Positions 29,694 through 40,088 of a stretch of 48,303 nucleotides of DNA are shown here, one piece after another. Origin of the DNA: an uncultured Rhodospirillaceae bacterium (GTDB lineage: Bacteria; Pseudomonadota; Alphaproteobacteria; Rhodospirillales; Magnetospirillaceae); NCBI GenBank assembly GCA_937887565.1, contig CALABS010000014.1:1-48303 (forward strand), read 5' to 3'. The notes under the pieces were generated by a model. It made no database searches and had not been told where the DNA came from. It saw only the letters and a list, made by a program, of their open reading frames with translations. Every line of letters starts with the position of its first letter. Position 1 is the stretch's first letter. A program made the position numbers and the translations under genes.

Positions 29694-32600
29694 ATGACCC
29701 AACCGGACAACGACCTGCGCGTCATCATCAGCGCCGACACCGCTAGCCTGTCCCGCGGCATGTCCGGGGCGGAACGGGCGGTCAGTCAGGCCGAACGCTC
29801 CATGGGGGCGTCGCTCAGCCGGATCGACAGGGCGTTCGAGCAGGTCAACCGGACAACGGCCGGCATCACCGCAAGCATCGGACGGTTCGCGGCCGTGCTC
29901 GGGGTGGGGGGGCTGGTCTCATCTCTTGCCGACACCGTGGCCGAAGCCAGGGCGTTCCAGGTGGCCCTGGCGCAGGTGTCTACGCTGATGAAGGATACTG
30001 CGGGCCTGGACCGGTACGTCGGTCAGGTCAAGGCCCTGGCCCGGCAGTTCGGCGGGTTGCCAACAGACCAGGCCCGGGCGCTCTACGAGATCCTGTCGGC
30101 GGGGTCCGCCTCGGCCGCCAACGCGATGGACGTGCTGACCCAGTCCAACAAGCTGGCCATCGGCGGGGTGACGGAGGTCAAGACGGCAGCGGACGGATTG
30201 ACATCCGTGATGAACTCCTACGGCGCGGCGGCCGGTACCGCGGCGAACATCTCCGATGCCTTTTTTGCCGCCGCCGCCGCCGGCAAGACCAACATCCAGG
30301 AATTGGCCACCTATATCGGGCAGGTGGCGCCCATCGCGGCCCAGACCGGTGTGTCGCTCGATGAATTGATGGCTGCGGCGGCAGCCCTGACTGCCGGCGG
30401 CATCAAGACCAGCACCGCCATGGATGGGCTGCGCAGCGTCATTGCCGCGGTGCTGAAGCCGTCGCAGGAAGCAACGGAGGCGGCAGACGCCATAGGCCTT
30501 CAGTTCAACGCCGCTGCCCTGCAAAGCAAGGGGCTGGCCGGCTTTCTGGCCGATGTGCAGGCCAAGACGGGCGGCAGCGCACAGGCGATGGCCCTGCTGT
30601 TCGGCGGGGTCGAGGCGTTGCTGCCGGTGATGGCTTTGGGCGGCAGCGCGTCGTCGGCCTTCGCCGACGCGCAAGCCGAGCTGCAAGGCAAGGCGGGCGC
30701 CACGGAGGCGGCCTACGCCAAGATGGCGGGCACGGCCCAGCAGGCCGCCGACCGGGTGGCCGCCGCCGCCGCCGTGTACCGAATCGATTTGGGCGACCGG
30801 CTGCTGCGCGTCGTTCAGCCGGCCATGCAGGGATTGGCCGATAATTTCGACGCCGTGGCCGCCGCCGCCGAACAGACGACGGCGATGCTGGCCGCCGCCC
30901 TTGTTGCGCGCGGTCTTGGCCCCTTGACTGCCAGCAGCCTCGGTGCTGCGGCAGCGCAAATCCAACTGGCCATGGCGGTCAGTGCCGGTGCCGAGAGCTA
31001 CACCACGGGGGCTCGGGGGGCAGCGGCCCGCGCCGCCGCATCCCTGGAAGCGGCCCAGGCGGCAGCGGCGGAAACGAACGCGACCTATCTTGCCGCCGCC
31101 GCCAACCTGGAATACAGCACCGCGGCCCTTGCGGCGACGCGGGCTGATATCGCGCACCTCCAGGCCGAGAAGGCCGGCGTCGCATCTTCTTTCGCGAAGC
31201 TCCTCATACAGCGCGAGATCATGGCCTTGCGCCAGATCGAGACAGTGCAGGTCGCGACCTTGGCCGAAATGGAAGCCGCATTGACGGCCGCCACCACGGC
31301 CAACACCGCAGCCATGGCCGGCGCGGCGCAGGCAACGGCGGGCCATGGTGCTGCGCTGGCAGCGACGACGCTGTCTGCGCGGGCCGCCGCCGCCGCCATG
31401 GGCCTGTTGCGGGGCGCCCTGGCTCTGGTGGGCGGGCCGATGGGGGCTATCCTTCTGGCGGCTGGCGCTGCGGCGTATTATTTCGCCACGCGCACGACCG
31501 AGGCCGAGGCGGCCACCGCGGCGTTCGAAGCGGCGCAGCGTGCGGCGCAATCGGTGACCAGAGAATCCGCGACCGATGTCGAAGAGCTTGCCCGGCAGTA
31601 CGGGCAATTGTCCGACAGCATGAAGAACGTCACGAAGATCAAGCTCGATGACGCGCTGGCAAAACAGCAGGAAGCACTGGCGGCGCTCAAAAAGCAGGCC
31701 GCGAGCGCGGTGTACGCGCCATCCTCGCCGTTCACGGTGGTTGAGGGCAATCACGGGTCGGACAATCTGTCCGAGGTCTACGGCTATGAGCGGATGGGGC
31801 TGGCCGCCGATCAGGTGGAACGTCTTCGGACCGCGGTGCAGGAATTCCGCATGGCGGCACAGAACGATCCGCGGGCCATCGGGGCGCTCGCGGAAACGCT
31901 GGCCGATATCGGCGTGTCGGCGGGCGCGGCCGGCGAGCCTCTGCGCAACCTTGCCCGCGAATTGCTGGACCCGGGGGAGAAGGCCGCCGCCGCCGGGAAG
32001 GAGATCCAGGGCCTGTCCGCCCGCCTGACTCTGCTGAACGATCCCGCCAACGACGCCGCCCGGGCCATCCTCGGGGTTGGGCGGAGCGCGGCGCAGGCCA
32101 CCGGCGGGTTGGGCGGCATGGGCAGCGCCGTGGCCACCATCACCAGCGCGCTGGCGGACATGAACCGTCAGATCCAACAGGTCAAGGCGCTGGAGGGGGC
32201 GGAGCGGACGGCGCTTGCTGCGTTGCAGCAACTCAACGACGAAAGAAAGAAGGAAGACCCGTCCGGAAAGGAGATCCCGCCCCTGACCACCGTCAGTCCG
32301 GAATACCTCCAGCTTCTGGAGAAGGCCAGGGAACTGGAGACGGCGCGGGTCAAGGCTCAGGTCGATGCCGGCGCCAAGGTGCTCGATCTGGGCAAGCGGA
32401 TTGCGCAGGCTCAGTCGGCGGGAAATGCCCGCTTGGCGGCCCGCCTGGAAAAGCAAAAAGCCGTCATCGAAATGGAAGCCCGCGGCGTCGATTCGACTGT
32501 TGCCGCAAGCAAGGCTTCGCAGGATTACGACCTCGCCCTGGCCGGCATCGATGCCTCCGCCGGTCAGGCGGCCAAACAGATCGACGTGGCCGCCACGGCT

Positions 32601-35600
32601 CAGGAGCGCCTCGCCGCCGCCGCCGGAAAGGGCGAAGCGGCCATGCGGCAGGCGGCCTACGCCAACAAGCTGGCCGAAGAGGCGATCAAGGGCAATGGTA
32701 ACGTCGCGGCAGTGGCTGCGGCCAACCGGCGTGAAGAGGCTGCGGCCATCCTCCAGGTTCGCAACGAATTTGCCGGGACCATCGATGCGGAGGTCGCGGC
32801 CAACGAGCGGCTGGCCGAAGCCTACGGGGTGTCCGCGACAGCGGTGGAAGACGCCACCCGGTACAACGAGGCCTATGCCCAGACGCTGAAGGAGGTTGTG
32901 CCGGGCGAGAATGGGTGGACGGAGGCGCTGGACCGGAACATCGCAAAGCTGAAGGAGCGGGACCTGTCCCGGCTGACGCGGGATATTGCTGCTTACCAGC
33001 AGCAGATGCAGCAGGCCAGCGAGGGTTTGTGGGTCGAACGTGCCGTCGCCGGCATGTCGGACCTTGCCGGCACCGAACGGCGGGCGCGGTACGACGCTCT
33101 GAAATCGCTGAACCTCACCATCGAGGGGTACAACAACCTCGATCCGGCTATCCGCAAGGCCGTCGATACGCAATTGGACGGCGCCGCCGCGCTCGCCCGC
33201 CAGCAGCAGGAAGTCCAGAACTACAAGTCCGCGTGGGATACTGTAAACGGCAGCCTGGAAAAGGCATTCGACCGCCTGGGCGATTCCCTCGTTGACGTGT
33301 TCGTATCTGGTAAGGACGCGGCCGTCAGCTTCGGGAGCATTTTCAAAAGCATCACATCATCTTTGCTGACCGACCTTGCGAAGTTGGCGGTGGTAGACCT
33401 GCGACGGCTGGTCGGGCTGGGCGGCAACACCCAAGGGAGCTTGCTGGACCTCTTCAATGGGGGCGGAACATCAGCATCCAATAAATCCATCTCGATCAAC
33501 GGTCAGACCTCCACCGCGACGAATGGGAATGTCGTCAACGTGGGTTTCCCGGGTACGGGAAGCAGTGGGTTTAATCTTTCGAGACTCAACGGCACATGGC
33601 TGGACCGCCAATTGGACGGCGGCCTGACGAGCTTGTCGAACTGGTGGTCCAGCCCTATCACCGGGAACGCGGCCACGATGTATGGCGGCGATTTCGCCTC
33701 AGCTCTTGCCGCGCAAAATGCATCCCCGCTTGGTGGGATGACCTGGGGCGAAGGCGTCGGCGGAGCGATCGGCATCGCCAGTGGCGCCTACCAGCTTAGT
33801 CAGGGCAACTACGTCTCCGGTGGCGGGCAGATCGTCGGGTCCGCCCTCACCATGGCCGGTATGCCCGAAATTGGCATTCCCATCCAGATCATCTCCAGCC
33901 TGTTCGGCGGGTTCGGCGGCGACAAGCAGTACCCCATGGCGTGGTACGACGCGGGCGGAGGGCAGACGCGGGGCGCCTACAGCCTCGACGGGGGCGATGC
34001 CAGCCAACTCAAATCGGCCGGCGACAAGGTGCAGGAATCGCTGCGCCAGCTCGCCAGCTCGCTCAGTATCCCGGTGTCCTCGCTGCCGGGTGGCGGGTTC
34101 ACGAGCAACCCTGATGGTCATCCAGGGACAGCGGCACCGCAGGGCTATAGCTGGTTTTCGTATGCTGAGGGTCAGGGCGGATGGGACGCGGCGAAGTCTG
34201 CTGGCAGCATGGAGGAGGCGGTCACCGCCTACATGCTGGCCACTCTGCGTGGTGCTGACCGCAGCAGCGTTGACCCGCTGGTCAACAAGGCGTTGGACAG
34301 CGGCATCACGGACACGGATCGGCTATCGAGCGCCCTGTCCCTGGCGCAGCAGGTGGCATCGGCCACGGCCGGGCTGGACGGCCTCGACAAGTCGCTGGCG
34401 GGGGTAGCGGCATCAGCCAAGAAATCGGCCGCCAGCCAGTATGACCACCTGTACGACCAAGCCGCTCTGGCTGACGAGGGCAACTTCGGTGACGAGTTCC
34501 GAGCGTTGCTGACCCGACAGTGGCGGGCGTCGGTGGCTCCGGCAACGGAAGCCGCATCCGAGATGGGGCAGGAGATTGCGCAGATTGAAGGCTCGGCACA
34601 GGCCGCCGCCGAAGCCTTCAAAAAGTTGAACCTGTCGATCAGCGACGCTGAGATCGAGGCGGCCAAGGTTGCCCAGACCAATGCCTTGCGCGACAGCTAC
34701 TCTCATACCTTGGACCAGCAGGCCAATGCCGCGCAGGGCAAGGACTACCTGAACAGCGCCGTCACGGTCGCGGTGCAGGTGAAGGCGGCCCGTGGGAATA
34801 TCGACAGCTTGTGGGCGGGCGACGCGGCCACCCGTGAAACGCAGTGGGCCAAGGTCGTCGCGATCAACGAGGCCGGCGCCCAAAAGGTCATTGACGATGC
34901 CGGGTTGGTCGGGAGCGCCTATCAGGAGTTGGTCGGCAGTTTTGTCACCGCTCTGAAGGATGCTGGCGTGGCGGCGGGGGATATCGCTTCCCTGACCGCC
35001 GGCCTGCACGAGTCAAGTGCCGCTCTGGAGGCCCGGACGCAGGCCAGCGAAGACCTGCAAAAGCGGCTGCTGACCGCACAGGTAGGAGCCGGGCAGGCGG
35101 CACAAGCCCAGCTTGACGCTTACGCGACCGAAGTGTCCCGACGCCGGGAATTGGCCGCGGCCACCGGCGACGCTACCAAGGCCATGCTCGGCCAAATTTA
35201 CGCTGCGGAAGACGCCGCCAGCGCAGTCAGCAAGGCCGCAGCGGCGGAAAAGACCCGCTCCGATCTGTCGCTGCGGCTCATGGAGGCGCAGGTGGCCGGC
35301 GGTACCGCCACACAGGCAGCTTATGACGCCGCCAAGCGTGAGGCGGACCGCAAGACTGAACTGGCTGCTGTCACTGACGACGCCACCAAGGCCCTGCTGC
35401 GGCAAGTCTACGCGGCGCAAGACCTGGTAACGGCTTCCGAAGCGGCAAAAACGGCATTGGCCGCAGAGCAGCAGGCGCGGGCGGACAGCGCATCGCTGTT
35501 GGAGCGGGCATACAAAGCCGTGGGCCGCGATTATAGGGCCGCCATGGCGGCCCTGGACCAGCAGCAGCAGGCCGAACTGCGCACCGCTCTGGCTGGCGGG

Positions 35601-37019
35601 ACCACCGACATCGCGTTGCTTCTCAAGACACAGGCTTTGGAGCGCGCACAAAACGAGGTTTCCTCGGTCAGCAGCCTGATCGACAAGCAAATTCAGGCTC
35701 GGCAGGCCGAGGTCGCCGCCATTCGCGAGACGGTTGAAAACGCCAAGGCTCTTCAAAAGAGCCTGATCGATACGGCCGACGCCATGGCCCGCGACGGCAG
35801 CCTGTCGCCCGAAACCCCCCAGGATCTGCTGACCGAAACAAAGCGGCAGTGGACCGAAGCCATGACTGCGGCTCGGGGCGGCGACCTCGGCGCAATGGGC
35901 AAGCTGGCGGATATAGGTCGTAGTTGGATAGAAGCGACCAAGACATACTCCGCTGGGACCGACCGCACAGCCTTCGATGAGGTGCAGCGCGTCTTGCGCG
36001 AACTGGGCATTACCGGAACGTCCACCCTCGACGCCCAGAAAGCCCAGATCGACGCGGCCAATTCCCAGGTTCAAGCCCTCCAGAAACTGAAGCAGACGGC
36101 CGATGCTGCCTTGGCAGCCCAACAGGCTGTCCCGGTTTCCATTTCCGACCTGTCCACCTCCTTGTCCGGCGCCATCGACCGGTTGACTGCTGCCAATTCT
36201 TCTTTGGGCCAGATCATGGCCGGGAAATCAGTGTCAAACGACAATGATCCCCTAATGAAGGCTATTTTTGGCGCTGATAAAGGAAATGCTTATTATGGAG
36301 TCAATGCTGAACTCCAATACAGCAATGCTCGTGGAAGCATGTCGGCAAGCCGTTTTTACGGGTTGGCCTATGCGTCTGGTTTCTCCGGTACATCTGTAGG
36401 GAATGGAGAAATTGGCTCAGCACTTTCCTCAGATCCCGATTTTAAGCGGCGTCTTGATGCCGCCTTAGATCTGTACTGGCAGGCGCAGGCATCTGGCCTG
36501 ATCGGGAAGATCCCCGGATACGAGGATGGCGGCATCATCGGCAACGGGACGTGGGGGCGGGATTCCGTCATCGCCCGCTATGCCGGCGGCGGCCACATCG
36601 CCCTGGCCGGTGGCGAGTACGTGATGCCCGCCGACGTGACGGCGGCGTACCGCTCCACCTTGGATGCCATGCGGGCCGGGACGTGGACCGGCATGCCGGA
36701 AATCCCGAACATCTATTGGCCGGCGGCGAACGACTCCTGGCAGGTCCCGGCCAATGATCGGTGGCGGGTGGACGCCCCGGTGACCCCACTCTTCGCGCCG
36801 CCCCGACCCGCCGGCCAGGGCGATGGTCCCGGTTTCGAGCGGCTGGCGGCGGCGATTGAAGCCCTGACCGATGAAGTCAAGGCGCTGAAGGCTGATCAGA
36901 AGGCGCAGGGCGGCGATGCGCAACGCCAGCGCGGCGCCATCGGTGCCGACACCGTAGCCACGCTGGAGACGGTGGTGGATCGCCTCGAAACCTTAAGCCA
37001 CCGGAGGGCTGAACGATGA
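29694..37019 (+). CDS. Tail tape measure protein
   Basis: A 2441-aa protein, the largest gene. The N-terminus has the TP901-type tape-measure core (VRQ-like AEARAFQVALAQVSTLMKD; LVTWIG-like TNIQELATYIGQVAPIAAQT; ALTAGGIKTSTAMDGLRSVI). Hydrophobic segments occur around residue 585 (GLLRGALALVGGPMGAILLA). Long Ala/Gln/Glu coiled-coil follows, with a near-repeat about 69 residues apart (RRELAAATGDATKAMLGQIY and RKTELAAVTDDATKALLRQV, about residues 1815 and 1884). The C-terminus has GGIIGNGTWGRDSVIARYAG and LAGGEYVMPADVTAAYR, common at tape-measure ends. At about 0.15 nm per residue the tail would be some 350 nm. A patch at 36195-36480 is markedly AT-richer. GGAG precedes ATG 29694. Confidence 0.95.
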   Translation: MTQPDNDLRVIISADTASLSRGMSGAERAVSQAERSMGASLSRIDRAFEQVNRTTAGITASIGRFAAVLGVGGLVSSLADTVAEARAFQVALAQVSTLMKDTAGLDRYVGQVKALARQFGGLPTDQARALYEILSAGSASAANAMDVLTQSNKLAIGGVTEVKTAADGLTSVMNSYGAAAGTAANISDAFFAAAAAGKTNIQELATYIGQVAPIAAQTGVSLDELMAAAAALTAGGIKTSTAMDGLRSVIAAVLKPSQEATEAADAIGLQFNAAALQSKGLAGFLADVQAKTGGSAQAMALLFGGVEALLPVMALGGSASSAFADAQAELQGKAGATEAAYAKMAGTAQQAADRVAAAAAVYRIDLGDRLLRVVQPAMQGLADNFDAVAAAAEQTTAMLAAALVARGLGPLTASSLGAAAAQIQLAMAVSAGAESYTTGARGAAARAAASLEAAQAAAAETNATYLAAAANLEYSTAALAATRADIAHLQAEKAGVASSFAKLLIQREIMALRQIETVQVATLAEMEAALTAATTANTAAMAGAAQATAGHGAALAATTLSARAAAAAMGLLRGALALVGGPMGAILLAAGAAAYYFATRTTEAEAATAAFEAAQRAAQSVTRESATDVEELARQYGQLSDSMKNVTKIKLDDALAKQQEALAALKKQAASAVYAPSSPFTVVEGNHGSDNLSEVYGYERMGLAADQVERLRTAVQEFRMAAQNDPRAIGALAETLADIGVSAGAAGEPLRNLARELLDPGEKAAAAGKEIQGLSARLTLLNDPANDAARAILGVGRSAAQATGGLGGMGSAVATITSALADMNRQIQQVKALEGAERTALAALQQLNDERKKEDPSGKEIPPLTTVSPEYLQLLEKARELETARVKAQVDAGAKVLDLGKRIAQAQSAGNARLAARLEKQKAVIEMEARGVDSTVAASKASQDYDLALAGIDASAGQAAKQIDVAATAQERLAAAAGKGEAAMRQAAYANKLAEEAIKGNGNVAAVAAANRREEAAAILQVRNEFAGTIDAEVAANERLAEAYGVSATAVEDATRYNEAYAQTLKEVVPGENGWTEALDRNIAKLKERDLSRLTRDIAAYQQQMQQASEGLWVERAVAGMSDLAGTERRARYDALKSLNLTIEGYNNLDPAIRKAVDTQLDGAAALARQQQEVQNYKSAWDTVNGSLEKAFDRLGDSLVDVFVSGKDAAVSFGSIFKSITSSLLTDLAKLAVVDLRRLVGLGGNTQGSLLDLFNGGGTSASNKSISINGQTSTATNGNVVNVGFPGTGSSGFNLSRLNGTWLDRQLDGGLTSLSNWWSSPITGNAATMYGGDFASALAAQNASPLGGMTWGEGVGGAIGIASGAYQLSQGNYVSGGGQIVGSALTMAGMPEIGIPIQIISSLFGGFGGDKQYPMAWYDAGGGQTRGAYSLDGGDASQLKSAGDKVQESLRQLASSLSIPVSSLPGGGFTSNPDGHPGTAAPQGYSWFSYAEGQGGWDAAKSAGSMEEAVTAYMLATLRGADRSSVDPLVNKALDSGITDTDRLSSALSLAQQVASATAGLDGLDKSLAGVAASAKKSAASQYDHLYDQAALADEGNFGDEFRALLTRQWRASVAPATEAASEMGQEIAQIEGSAQAAAEAFKKLNLSISDAEIEAAKVAQTNALRDSYSHTLDQQANAAQGKDYLNSAVTVAVQVKAARGNIDSLWAGDAATRETQWAKVVAINEAGAQKVIDDAGLVGSAYQELVGSFVTALKDAGVAAGDIASLTAGLHESSAALEARTQASEDLQKRLLTAQVGAGQAAQAQLDAYATEVSRRRELAAATGDATKAMLGQIYAAEDAASAVSKAAAAEKTRSDLSLRLMEAQVAGGTATQAAYDAAKREADRKTELAAVTDDATKALLRQVYAAQDLVTASEAAKTALAAEQQARADSASLLERAYKAVGRDYRAAMAALDQQQQAELRTALAGGTTDIALLLKTQALERAQNEVSSVSSLIDKQIQARQAEVAAIRETVENAKALQKSLIDTADAMARDGSLSPETPQDLLTETKRQWTEAMTAARGGDLGAMGKLADIGRSWIEATKTYSAGTDRTAFDEVQRVLRELGITGTSTLDAQKAQIDAANSQVQALQKLKQTADAALAAQQAVPVSISDLSTSLSGAIDRLTAANSSLGQIMAGKSVSNDNDPLMKAIFGADKGNAYYGVNAELQYSNARGSMSASRFYGLAYASGFSGTSVGNGEIGSALSSDPDFKRRLDAALDLYWQAQASGLIGKIPGYEDGGIIGNGTWGRDSVIARYAGGGHIALAGGEYVMPADVTAAYRSTLDAMRAGTWTGMPEIPNIYWPAANDSWQVPANDRWRVDAPVTPLFAPPRPAGQGDGPGFERLAAAIEALTDEVKALKADQKAQGGDAQRQRGAIGADTVATLETVVDRLETLSHRRAER

Positions 37020-38596
37020 AGGTGCGTCTTCTGAACCTGACCGCCTATCACCGCCCCACCGGCCACCTGCATCTCTGGCCGCTGTCCACCCAGCCGGGCT
37101 ACCAGAGCCGGGCCACGGACGATCCGCCGGCGGTGACGTGGCTGCCGCTGGTCAAGAGGGCCGCGCGGGTATCGGTGTCGGTCACGACATGGGGGCGCAC
37201 CGGTGGCGATGCCAAGGTGGAGCCGGGCACCATCACCTTGTCCAACGCCGTGCCCGGCGACCACAACGTGCCGCGCTACATCAACATCTTCGACCTGACC
37301 GCCGGCCAGTGGCTGCGGGTGCCGCTGCCCGCGCGTCCGCTCAACCTGCTGCTGACCGATTATGTGGTCCAGTTCGCGCAAGAATACGTGATCGAACAGG
37401 GGGCGGCCTATGCGACCGCTGTCCCGACCTGCCGCTTGCGGTTCGGCATCCCTGAATTGTCCTCGGGATCAGAGATCCAGTTACCGGCTTGGGACCCCCG
37501 CCGTGATTACGACACCCCTTTCGCCCCCGAGGACATCACCTATGCCGGCACCGGGGGGTACGAGGGGCCGGAAGCCTTGAAGGGCATGACGCGGGAACGC
37601 TGCGTTGGTCTCGTGCCGATGGTGACCCCGACCTATCTCGGGGTGATCGACGGGCTGCACCGCTGGGGGGCGTCGGGCGGGCGGGCGATCCACGGCGTGC
37701 CCAAGGGCTGGTCCGGTGCGGTGGCGATGACGCAGGTCGGCGGCACACCCACGGCAGGGCAGTACAGCGTCAACCTGTCCACCGGCATCATCGCCACCAG
37801 CACCAAATACGATGATTTCCGGGTGTCGGTGGAAGGCGAACTGGCAGCGGACGGCTCGTGGCCCCACACCATCGGCCCGGTAATCCGTCACATCGCCACC
37901 ACCGCCGGCTTGGCGACGACGGTTGACGTGACCGGGATCGAAGGCCAGCCTCGCACGGTCGGTTACTACGTCGGGGCTGGGGACGGCACCACGATCCGGG
38001 CCGTCAACGATGCCCTGACCGGTTCGGTGGCCCGCGGCGGCTGGTACGAGGACACCGCCGGCACGCTGGTGGTTACTAGGTTGCCCCGGCCCGCCGACGT
38101 GGTGCTGGTGCGCACGATCCGCGTCGGGATTGAGGGGCGCGGGGAAGCCACCATGACCCCCCTGGAGGCTGACCGGGACGTCCCGGCGAAACAGGCCATC
38201 GTCCGATTTGCCGAAACCGCCTCCCCCGGCACCGCGGCCCCTGCGGCAACCGCCGACGACACGGCCCTGTGGACCAACCAATGGCGAGAAGCTCCATCGG
38301 CGGTCAACGCCGTGGTGGCTGCCGCATGGGGGCGGGCCGCTGTTGTTGAACGGCCGGAAACGAAGCTGGCACTCCGCGCCGACGCCGACGCGGAAGCCCC
38401 GCTGTGGCTGGAGGAACTGTCCGGTGCCCCACAGCCCTATGAGGTGCGCGTCCGCGACGGCGCCCCCGGAATCGTGATCGGGCAGGGCATCAGGATCATC
38501 GGCGACATGCCCGGCTACGAGGCCGGAGCCGCCGCCATCGTCTACGGCCGTCGCGAAGAACCGGACGGCTCGGCAACCCTTTTCGTCGTGAGGTGA
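37016..38596 (+). CDS. Tail-tip / baseplate hub protein
   Basis: A 526-aa protein that follows the tape measure with an ATGA overlap, as a distal tail or hub protein would. It is beta-rich throughout (LLTDYVVQFAQEYVIEQG; GVPKGWSGAVAMTQVGGTPT; GEATMTPLEADRDVPAKQAI). No peptidase or lysozyme motif is seen. Assignment to the tail tip is by position; I recognise no named family. Confidence 0.6.
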   Translation: MKVRLLNLTAYHRPTGHLHLWPLSTQPGYQSRATDDPPAVTWLPLVKRAARVSVSVTTWGRTGGDAKVEPGTITLSNAVPGDHNVPRYINIFDLTAGQWLRVPLPARPLNLLLTDYVVQFAQEYVIEQGAAYATAVPTCRLRFGIPELSSGSEIQLPAWDPRRDYDTPFAPEDITYAGTGGYEGPEALKGMTRERCVGLVPMVTPTYLGVIDGLHRWGASGGRAIHGVPKGWSGAVAMTQVGGTPTAGQYSVNLSTGIIATSTKYDDFRVSVEGELAADGSWPHTIGPVIRHIATTAGLATTVDVTGIEGQPRTVGYYVGAGDGTTIRAVNDALTGSVARGGWYEDTAGTLVVTRLPRPADVVLVRTIRVGIEGRGEATMTPLEADRDVPAKQAIVRFAETASPGTAAPAATADDTALWTNQWREAPSAVNAVVAAAWGRAAVVERPETKLALRADADAEAPLWLEELSGAPQPYEVRVRDGAPGIVIGQGIRIIGDMPGYEAGAAAIVYGRREEPDGSATLFVVR

Positions 38597-38598
38597 CG

Positions 38599-39495
38599 AT
38601 GCCCGGTATGTTGGCTGACCGGAACGAGATCGCGGACGCGCCTTGCGAGATGTCCAGTCCCGCCGGGGACTGGACGGCGACGGCTCCGTTGTCGTCCCTG
38701 CGCACCGCCAGCCTGATCGACGGGGCGGTGTCGGCGCGGCTGGGGACGGCGGAAAACCCGGTGGTGATCGAGGCGGTGTTCGCCCACCCCGTGGAATCGG
38801 CCCTGGCCTGCCTGTTGGATGTCAATCTTGAGCAGGCCGCCTATTGGCGATTGCAGCGCTACCACGATGCCGACATGACCATTCTGGCCGACGATACCCG
38901 CCATCCGCTGGCCGGTGACCGTCGCGTCGTGCCGCCGCTGGTCGATCCGGCAACCCTGTCCATCCTGGCTCCCAACCAGATCCTGGGCAACCTCGACCCG
39001 CGGGATTACGGGTTGCTCCCCAAGCACATCCTGGTGCCGCGGCCAACGCTGCCCATCCGGGCGTTGCGCTGGTCCCTCTACGGCCCCGCCCTCGAAACTG
39101 ACGGCACCCCGGCCCCCGCATACCGGATCGGGGCGGCGTGGACCGGCACCGCACTGACGCTGGACCGGCATGTCGGCGCCTCTGGTGACGGCTACCGGCC
39201 AGGGGACACGGTGACCACCGGCGACGGCGCCAGCGTGTGGGCAGAGCCGGGGATCGGCCGGCGTGTGACGGCCATCGACCGTGTGGTGGTCGATAAGGCG
39301 CTCAGGCAAGAGCTTTACAAGATGATGATGCGGATTGGCTTCACCAAGCCGTTTATCTGGCTGCCGTCAGTTAGCAATTGGGCCGATAACTTCTTTTTTG
39401 GTGGGGTGTTCCGAAGAGTAAGTGACTTCTCTGACAAGTATATTTCAGGGATGCACACAGCAGCAACAATCGACGGTCAGGAGTGGCGCGAATGA
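38599..39495 (+). CDS. Tail-tip structural protein
   Basis: A 298-aa protein, ATG 38599 after GAGG. Blocks: VVIEAVFAHPVESALACLLD, YWRLQRYHDADMTILADDTR, and a C-terminal LRQELYKMMMRIGFTKPFIW, LPSVSNWADNFFFGG. The last 60 residues are encoded by AT-richer DNA. Probably a baseplate component; no family recognised. Confidence 0.55.
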   Translation: MPGMLADRNEIADAPCEMSSPAGDWTATAPLSSLRTASLIDGAVSARLGTAENPVVIEAVFAHPVESALACLLDVNLEQAAYWRLQRYHDADMTILADDTRHPLAGDRRVVPPLVDPATLSILAPNQILGNLDPRDYGLLPKHILVPRPTLPIRALRWSLYGPALETDGTPAPAYRIGAAWTGTALTLDRHVGASGDGYRPGDTVTTGDGASVWAEPGIGRRVTAIDRVVVDKALRQELYKMMMRIGFTKPFIWLPSVSNWADNFFFGGVFRRVSDFSDKYISGMHTAATIDGQEWRE

Positions 39496-40076
39496 GTGCA
39501 GCACGCGACAGGCTTGCATCCTATTACAACCTTGATCCCTATAACGAGGACACGAATCCTGGCGGAATGATTGGCGTTGGCGCCATGGCGGCCAACTGGC
39601 TGCCGTGCCTCCGTGACATCGCCGCCGTGGTGCTGGAGGTGGTCACAGGAGCCGATGCGGTTACCACGGCCACCCCGCAGGCGCTGGAAGCCGCCGCCCG
39701 CGCGGACGCCGCCGCCGCCGTGGCTGCTGGTGCTGCCGGAGCCACCCTCAACGCCACCGGCGTCTCCGGCACAGGGGACGCGGTGACCGTCACCGTGGGG
39801 GTGGCGCTGTCTGCCTATTTCGACTTGCTCACCGTCCGGCTGGTGTGGCCAGCCGCCAACACCACGGCGGCCACGACGCTGGCGATCACCTCCACCGGCA
39901 CGCTGACGGCCAAGCCGGTGCGGGACGCTGCCGGCAACGCTCTGGCGCCGGGCGCACTGGCAGCCGGGGCGCTCGTCACCGCCACATACATCTCCGCTTC
40001 CGACCATTGGCGGGTCGGCGGCGGGGGCGGGACGGACCTGTCCGAGGTCCACGCCGCAATTTGCGGCTTTATGTAA
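39492..40076 (+). CDS. Putative tail fibre N-terminal protein
   Basis: A 194-aa protein overlapping the previous stop (ATGA). After a 50-residue start (SYYNLDPYNEDTNPGG; WLPCLRDIAAVVLEVV) comes an Ala-rich helix (ALEAAARADAAAAVAAGAAG) and a beta-rich end. The Ala-rich helix followed by beta structure is common in trimeric tail fibres that anchor to the baseplate. Confidence 0.55.
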   Translation: MSAARDRLASYYNLDPYNEDTNPGGMIGVGAMAANWLPCLRDIAAVVLEVVTGADAVTTATPQALEAAARADAAAAVAAGAAGATLNATGVSGTGDAVTVTVGVALSAYFDLLTVRLVWPAANTTAATTLAITSTGTLTAKPVRDAAGNALAPGALAAGALVTATYISASDHWRVGGGGGTDLSEVHAAICGFM

Positions 40077-40088
40077 GGGATCGACACC

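Noticed and set aside
29919..33173. A 1084-aa open frame on the minus strand opposite the tape measure gene
   Set aside because: Gly/Arg/His-rich composition typical of antisense reading of GC-rich coding DNA, no ribosome site, and the plus-strand tape measure gene explains the region.
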